Assembly: GCF_932294415.1 (NCBI RefSeq)
Contig: NC_065544.1
Span: forward strand, 20,993,351 to 21,057,350
Direction: 5' to 3'
Source of the DNA: Quercus robur
Lineage: Eukaryota; Streptophyta; Magnoliopsida; Fagales; Fagaceae
DNA length: 64,000 bases
Each line of letters starts with the position of its first letter. Position 1 is the first letter of the stretch. The translations under genes were made by a program, and so were the position numbers. Shown here piece after piece: positions 58,412 through 64,000 of the stretch. The notes under the pieces are model-generated. The model was not told the origin of the DNA. It searched no databases and saw only the letters and a program-made list of their open reading frames with translations.

Positions 58412-58436
58412 ATATATAAAAGACAGCTTAAATATA
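58412..58436 (-). promoter_or_regulatory. Candidate TATA elements of the receptor-kinase gene
   Basis: On the - strand, TATATTTAAG and TTTTATATATGC lie about 40-65 bases upstream of ATG 58371. Either could serve as TATA box; the short distance to the ATG would imply a very short leader, so the assignment is tentative. Confidence 0.35.
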
Positions 58437-58439
58437 CTG

Positions 58440-59521
58440 TGTCTAGAAAGATATTAGAAAATTCAGTCAAGTCTCCTTCACGACTTGGAGAGAGCTGACA
58501 AGTCAATCTCTATTGTCTTATTTTTCGTTTTCTTTTTGTGTATCTAATTCTTTAATCAACTAGATCTTTCAAGATATCTGCTAAATATTTTGTTGGACTT
58601 AAATATAGAATTGCTAAGGCCACTTGATGTAATCATTTTAGCATTATTGAACGAGTATATAACTACATATAAAAGCAGGTCAATATAACTCTGAGGGAAA
58701 AAAAATAAAAGAAATTGAAACTATTATATCTAGAAGCAAAGACAGGTAGGTATAGGGCCATAGCTTGAGATTTACTCCTTAGGAGACTACAGCAGTAGCT
58801 TCCTATTTAGTTTGTGTGTAATTCTTGAGCAATTCTCAAATCTCAATTCAACTTGACACCTTATCCAAAATTGAAGTCGAAGAAATTTCATAATCTAATC
58901 TTTTATTTAAATTTCAAGTAATATATTTATAGAATTTGCCAAAGAAGATGACTCCGAATATGAGGCAATGGTTGTCAAAAACATATAATCATATTATTTT
59001 GAAGAAGCACCATTTCCAGCTCAACGAATTATAGAGGAAAAATAATTGAATGGAATATAAAGGACTGGGATTTTTTTTTTCCTTGTGTTTGTGTTTAGGA
59101 GCCTAAAAAATAATGGACATTTTCTACCCAAAACTATAAAGTTAAACTGGTCAAAACATTTGAAGTTCGCCAAAACAGACCAAAGCATCTCTAAGAGATG
59201 TCAACAATTTTTTAAAAACTAATGAGTGAATGGTTTAAATATTTTGAGGTCCCACCGAGATTTGACTAGAAATTGATGTCATAATTAATTTTGTAATTAA
59301 TTAAAATATAAATAAGTGTATTAAATTTATAAAAATTAGGGTAAATTGTAAAATTGGTTCTTATTCTACACACTATATTTCAATTTGGTTCATAACCTTT
59401 TCAGTATTGTATCAATTTAGTACATATTATTGTCCTTTATATAGAAAAGGCTAATATGTCAAATGGAATAATAAAAAAATATTTTCCATGTCAAATTAGC
59501 TACTAACCATACTGCCATATC

Positions 59522-59526
<5 letters not shown>
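58440..59526. other. Upstream flank of the receptor kinase
   Basis: No further gene is recognised. Probably promoter-distal and intergenic sequence. Confidence 0.5.

Positions 59527-59574
<48 letters not shown>
59527..59574. repeat. Poly(A) tract of about 48 bp
   Basis: An uninterrupted A-run. No retroposon body is recognisable on its 5' side. The 92-residue frame just after it (59584-59862) has no family resemblance that I can see. Confidence 0.8.
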
Positions 59575-59576
<2 letters not shown>

Positions 59577-61784
59577 GAGATATGTGAGATCCAATCAACC
59601 AAACTCATCTCCATCTCCTCTCCCTCATCCTCAAGATCTGAAGTTGCTGACTACGGTGAGGATAGCGGATAGCGGCGCATTCTCTTTTCCGGCAGCACCA
59701 AGTCTCTCTCGATCTCATCCTTCCTTACTTCATATTTGGCTCCCTAAAAATTCAATGAAATTATTACAATTTATTTTGTTTTACTTGAGGAATGATTTGG
59801 CTATAGAAGTTGAGACTGTTTTTGAGTTCTTTGGTCAAACTCCTCTAGGTGGGTATATATGAACAAACATATATCATAATCTCTTTCTCTCTCTCTCTTT
59901 TTAAAATTTGTTATCTCTCTCTTTTTAAAATTTGTTATGTATTTCTATTCACTTTCGCAGACTCTTTAGATGGGACATTGAAGAATCATAATGCACAACA
60001 ATAAATAGTACTAAAGGAACGGCATATATAATGTCTTTTTTTTTAAATGGGAAAATAATGTGAATGAAACAATGAAGGAATGGAGTTTTTTCTTGGTCGG
60101 TTGGTATTGTATGCTTGGAGTAATCTTAGTATAAATACACATGACTGCAATCTCAAGAGAGGTATCTTCACAAAAAACCCTAATCCAGTCTTTCTTTGTT
60201 ATACTTATACGTACTTACAAGCTCTATTGATCAAATTGCATCATCACCTTTCAACAATGTGACAATAAATAATTAGAATTATATATCACAAGTTTTATAT
60301 GCAATTATCAATTAGGGGTGTCACCTCATTAGTTTCCCAGGTCAACTAAAAAATCAATTTGATAATCGGCCATTTAAAACAAGAAAATAAAATTTCAACT
60401 AGGGACAGCCAATTTCGTCATTAAAATTGACTAAGTTTTTGTTTGAATTAAAAAGAAAATTACTTGGAGGATTCAGTCGTGGATTATCATTTGAACATCT
60501 ATCATTTGTTGTTTATTTTATCTGTTATTTGTTTTGAGTCTTTGAATTATAAGGAAAATTATCCTTATTAGTTAAAAAAGTCTTTGATCAGTAGGAGTTT
60601 ATAATTATAGGCAGAATGCTTAGGTTGATTAGTTGTTTATTTCAGTTTGCAGTCTATAACTCTATAGATGACACAATGCTTTGCAAAATAATATCAAATG
60701 AAAAAATTATATAATACACATTAGTCTTTTGGGAGGTCTGATTTTTCGCTTTGCCAAGAAAGTCATAGGTCGTAACAAATTATTCATATATTTTTAACGT
60801 AATAGAGGCACACGTCTGCCATTATCTTCAGAAATGTCCACGAAATTAACCTTGTCACATCTCAGCCTTGCATTAGCACGCTTTGAATTTTATGCTCTAC
60901 ATGACCATTGAATATGGACGAATTGACAAGCATTATGTATCCCATCAAACCCAAATCACCAGCAAGTTGGACTCCCTATAGAGATGACTGAGTAGTCAAA
61001 GAAATTAGACATCTAGCCGTATGTGAGGATATTGGGTACAATTTGATTTCTAAAGTCATCGATCTAAAATTTTTTGAAACCAATCACACATTTAGCAAAG
61101 AAATATATAAAGAGACAAATATGTACACAATACGTACTGCTGCATGCTCCTTTTATTACTGCAGTTTTGTCAGTTTAACCTAATTAAAGAACACTCATTG
61201 TGATAGTAATTTGACTTTGAAACTCGCTTAGACTGTAAGTGGTTAATTTGCTGGTTTGTCAAAAAGTAACACAGCTATGTGGAACATAATTCATGAAGTA
61301 AATTATGTTTATGTCATCATAGAATAGAGAGGCCATGGATTTCAATTCAATCTTCCAATAGATAAAATCCATTTTGGCATTACAATTGCAATTGCAAGGA
61401 CATGCATGCGCATGGCTCCACCAGTCCCTTACGTAGAAGACCGATCGAGTAGTCAGTATATATGCAACTTGCCTTTCAGGCAAACTTACCAACTTCTTCG
61501 GAAAGGATGATTAATTGTTTGATATACTGGTAGTGGTAGAAGAGTGGAAACAATTACTCAAGCCGTTTGAATTTTAATATGTAGAAATTATTAAGTATTT
61601 ACTTAACTGGTTTATCAATTCAAGAGCATTTTTAGTGAAAAATATTAGATAGATTCCTATTTGCCAGTTATATATTAGACAGATTCTTATCATGTTAAAA
61701 TAGCGGTGAAAATGCATTTTTAATTAGAAGTTAGCAAATCAGATGATGATTTTTTTCAACAAAATATATATATATATATATATA

Positions 61785-61858
61785 TCAAAATTTGATAGTT
61801 ACAATGGGAAGGGAGGATTGAACCATGGTCATTTTCATTAAAAACATCAAGATGTGCT
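61785..61858 (-). mobile_element. tRNA-like SINE copy, - strand
   Basis: On the - strand: CATCTTGATGTTTTTAATGA, box-B-like GGTTCAATCCTCCC, then a TATCAAA-like end. It matches the 32171-32275 copy in order of blocks. The box A half is missing. Confidence 0.5.
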
Positions 61859-61954
61859 ATTTAAGTTTTAAGGTTTTTGGCAAAATATAATTTTTCTTAT
61901 CATAAAAGTTTGAGTGAGATACAAATTTTTTCACTACTTGTTAAAGTGGTAGCT

Positions 61955-62170
61955 AGGTTCCCGACATCGATCCTTCTTATCCAATCCAACTCCTTTGGTT
62001 GTTCCACACTGCTTAGGATTTTAGCTATATATGCTTCCTCTCTCTCCAAGTATTCATATACCAAGGATGATTCTTGAGCATGTGCACAGAAACCATGAAA
62101 CTTCATAATGTTTCGATGACATACCTTTGTTAGTGCCCGAATCTCACTCTTAAAAGTCTTATGGTCTTCT
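61955..62170 (-). pseudogene. Receptor-kinase fragment (duplicate of 56150-56345)
   Basis: The - strand reads [20 protein letters not shown] and PKELDWIRRIDV, matching the [20 protein letters not shown] and [12 protein letters not shown] region of the intact kinase at 54991-58371. Small insertions shift the frame between the two blocks. No Gly loop, HRD or DFG motif remains, so it cannot encode a kinase. Confidence 0.85.
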
Positions 62171-62185
62171 TATATATTATATTAA

Positions 62186-62213
62186 CTAGTCGTAAACCCA
62201 CGCGATGCGTGAG
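62186..62213 (-). mobile_element. Helitron 3' terminus
   Basis: On the - strand, an imperfect hairpin (CTCACGC, loop ATC, GCGTGGG; 62213-62197) is followed by TTTACGA, CTAG (62189-62186) and T. This is the terminus type seen at 20393. The other end was not found, so the length is unknown and the element may extend towards or past the end of the window. Confidence 0.5.
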
Positions 62214-62299
62214 AAAATGTTACATAATTATAATAGAGTATAATTAATATAATTTTTATAGGTTAAATCGTTAAATAGTGCATGTGTTATTTTAAAAAA

Positions 62300-62850
62300 G
62301 TATTTTGCATAGGGGTAGTTACATTCCCCTCCCTTGAGGTTTGGGGGAATGACATTCCACCACAAACATGAAAGGGAAAAACACTTGCGGCCCTTGAGAT
62401 TTGAAAAAAAATTAACACTCACCCCCTTCTATTTATATTAGTAACGATATATTTAATTTTTTTTAAGAATCTCTGACAAAATTTTAACCGTGGTTAGTAA
62501 AAATACAACTGATGAATTTAGAATAAAACTTTATCAAGCACCAAAACAATTGCAACAACAAATATCTCTATAACACGTTGAAAAAAAATAAAAATAAAAA
62601 GGAGCAAAGGTCATACATTTTATTTTAAAATACACTTTAATTAAAACTTTAAAACAATGGATTTTAATTCTTAAATTTCCAATAATTTTGGAATCATTCC
62701 CTTAAGCAAAGAGCAAGCTAGTACACTATTTTTAATATTAATTTAAAAAAATTTGGTCAAATGGATGTCAGAGGGGGAAAGTGTTTTTTTCCTTCAAGAT
62801 TGAGGTGGAGTGTCATGTCATCTCCCTAAATCTCAAGTGGGAGAATATAT
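62300..62850. mobile_element. Probable foldback element with diverged arms
   Basis: The left arm (about 62305-62430, with CCTTGAGGTTTGGGGGAATG, CATTCCACC, GGGAAAAACACTT) recurs inverted and diverged at about 62760-62850 (CTTGAGATTTAGGGAGATGA, CACTCCACC, GGAAAAAAACACTT on the - strand). No coding sequence; target duplication not identified. Confidence 0.45.
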
Positions 62851-64000
62851 AATAAAATTTTCCTTCAGTAGCAATATAGAATGGTATATGTATGAAAGAG
62901 GTAATTTAATAAAAAGATTTGAATCTCATAGTTATAGTATTGTTTTACTTTTTTGGAGAAGATGTTATTTTTATATTGACATAATCAGTTGACTAATTTG
63001 AACATCTTGAAGAATATAAATTTGGTGAATATATATGCAATACCTACAATGTAACAATTGTTCCAATAAAAAAGTATGAAATAATTAAAAAAAAAACACA
63101 CACCCAAGTTCCAAATGACAACTAATTTGTCAAACCCTAAAAACATTCACTACCCATTTATCGTCAACAACCAAACAACTCCAACTCTCAATAATCATGA
63201 CCAGTCACAAACTACCAAATTTGAAAGGGAAAAAAAAAAAAAAAAAAAAACTCTCATATACTTTTTTCATGAGAAACAAAGAGAAGAAAAGTTGTGATCT
63301 CTCTCCATAATTTGCTCTTCGATTTGTTATAACAATGGCATATATTCAAGCAAAGACAATGTCTTGAGGGACCAATAGGATTCGTGACACCAAGTGGGTA
63401 GAGATTGTCTATGGCCTCGTCATTTATAGATTGTTCAAGTGCTTCTTTAATGATGACAACGTTTTGCTGAGAACCCCACAACAAATATCCATGGCTTAAA
63501 ACTTGATAATCTCATGAGGGCTTCTTTATGGGATGGATTGGATTCTGCATTGGCATAGGTTAAGTTAGTAGGCTCTTTATCTATGGAGGAAGAGAAAATC
63601 ACAAATATATATATACGAAAAATAATCAATGGGTGTTTTATTTACAGTAGGCAACAATTGAATGTTTTGAAAAACCTCTTGATCAAGAATAGGAAGAATC
63701 ACCAATAATCAAGACACAAATTTGAAAGAAAGGTTGAATTAATGCTAAATTTGTTTTAATGGAAAGGTAAAAATAAGGAAACATTATGGTGGAGTAAATG
63801 AGAAACATTAATTGAGAGAGAAGAGACCGAATTGGAAAAGTTCAAGCAAATGGGAAGGAGGGTAAGGGATAAAAAAAAATAAAAAATAAAATGGGAATTA
63901 TTTTTTTAATTGAAATGGAAAGTTGAAAGAACTCAAAGAAGAGCAAAACGTTAATTAGAAAAGGAAGGGGAAGGGATAAAAAAATTAATAAAAAAAGGAA
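62851..64000. other. AT-rich window end, nothing recognised
   Basis: No supported gene. Short frames on - at 63254-63484 and 63447-63629 show no family resemblance and overlap low-complexity sequence. An A-run lies at about 63230-63250. Confidence 0.45.

Larger units (their letters stand above)
60220..62170. repeat. Derived, shortened copy of the 52.7-56.3 kb block
   Basis: Landmarks of the parental block recur in the same order and orientation, ending in a kinase-exon fragment (61955-62170). Relative to the parent, the equivalent of about 1.8 kb (kinase exon 2, the intron and the end of exon 1) is missing. A SINE at 61785-61858 was gained. A Helitron terminus at 62186 abuts the right end. 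Confidence 0.75.

Noticed and set aside
59584..59862. 92-residue frame after the 48-A tract
   Set aside because: No recognisable domain, and the sequence before it is a homopolymer. It could be part of an unrecognised retroposon, but nothing supports a gene.
62186..64000. A complete Helitron extending right from 62186
   Set aside because: Only the 3' terminus is convincing. I could not find a matching TC 5' end before the window closes, so only the terminus is annotated.

Overview
The window looks like nuclear DNA of a woody eudicot. It is AT-rich and contains intron-bearing genes with GT/AG splice sites, long A/T tracts, and a dense, nested population of plant-type transposable elements. 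A Fagales tree such as oak or chestnut is my guess from remembered similarity of the LINE ORF1 type; it is not proven by the sequence.

Three host genes are supported. (1) A 156-residue conserved coiled-coil protein of unknown role lies on + in three exons (15385-19528), with a 3.3-kb second intron that carries an antisense LINE tail. (2) A CD2BP2/LIN1-like U5 snRNP-associated splicing protein of 433 residues lies on + in ten exons spread over 18.2 kb (30596-48781). Its introns have absorbed several LINEs, a TRIM and SINEs; intron 8 alone is 10.7 kb and holds a full-length LINE. (3) An LRR receptor-like kinase of the MIK2-like class, 942 residues, lies on - in two exons (54991-58371). A decayed partial duplicate of its kinase and downstream flank lies at about 60.2-62.2 kb.

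Mobile elements, left to right: a foldback MITE (1391-1675); a Copia relic on - (integrase at about 2045-3960, 5' LTR at 10104-10471) split by a PIF/Harbinger-like element (2167-3445, TSD TAA) and a 5.5-kb hAT element (3968-9507, TSD ACAAATTG) with a broken transposase; a solo LTR on + (11984-12588, TSD AGTTT); a solo LTR on - with duplicated TGACG enhancer-like units (14318-15064, TSD ACTAT); a Helitron array on - (20393 to about 23459); a non-autonomous LTR element with six 80-bp repeats (24619-28184, TSD ACTAT); a LINE remnant (about 29060-29990); intronic LINE pieces (32735-33930, 35190-35570, about 47500-48100 antisense); a TRIM (39069-39572, TSD AAAAG); a near-intact L1-type LINE (40321-46526, 17-bp TSD); a small Helitron (49654-50292); and several tRNA-like SINEs.

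No novel multi-gene system is apparent. The most informative points are: the LINE whose ORF2 is open except for one stop codon, and whose empty insertion site is preserved next door in a tandem duplicate; the PUR-like repeats in its ORF1; the CT microsatellite abutting the 5' splice site of the 10.7-kb intron; and the layered, datable nest of elements at 2-10.5 kb. All calls come from reading the sequence; no database search was run.
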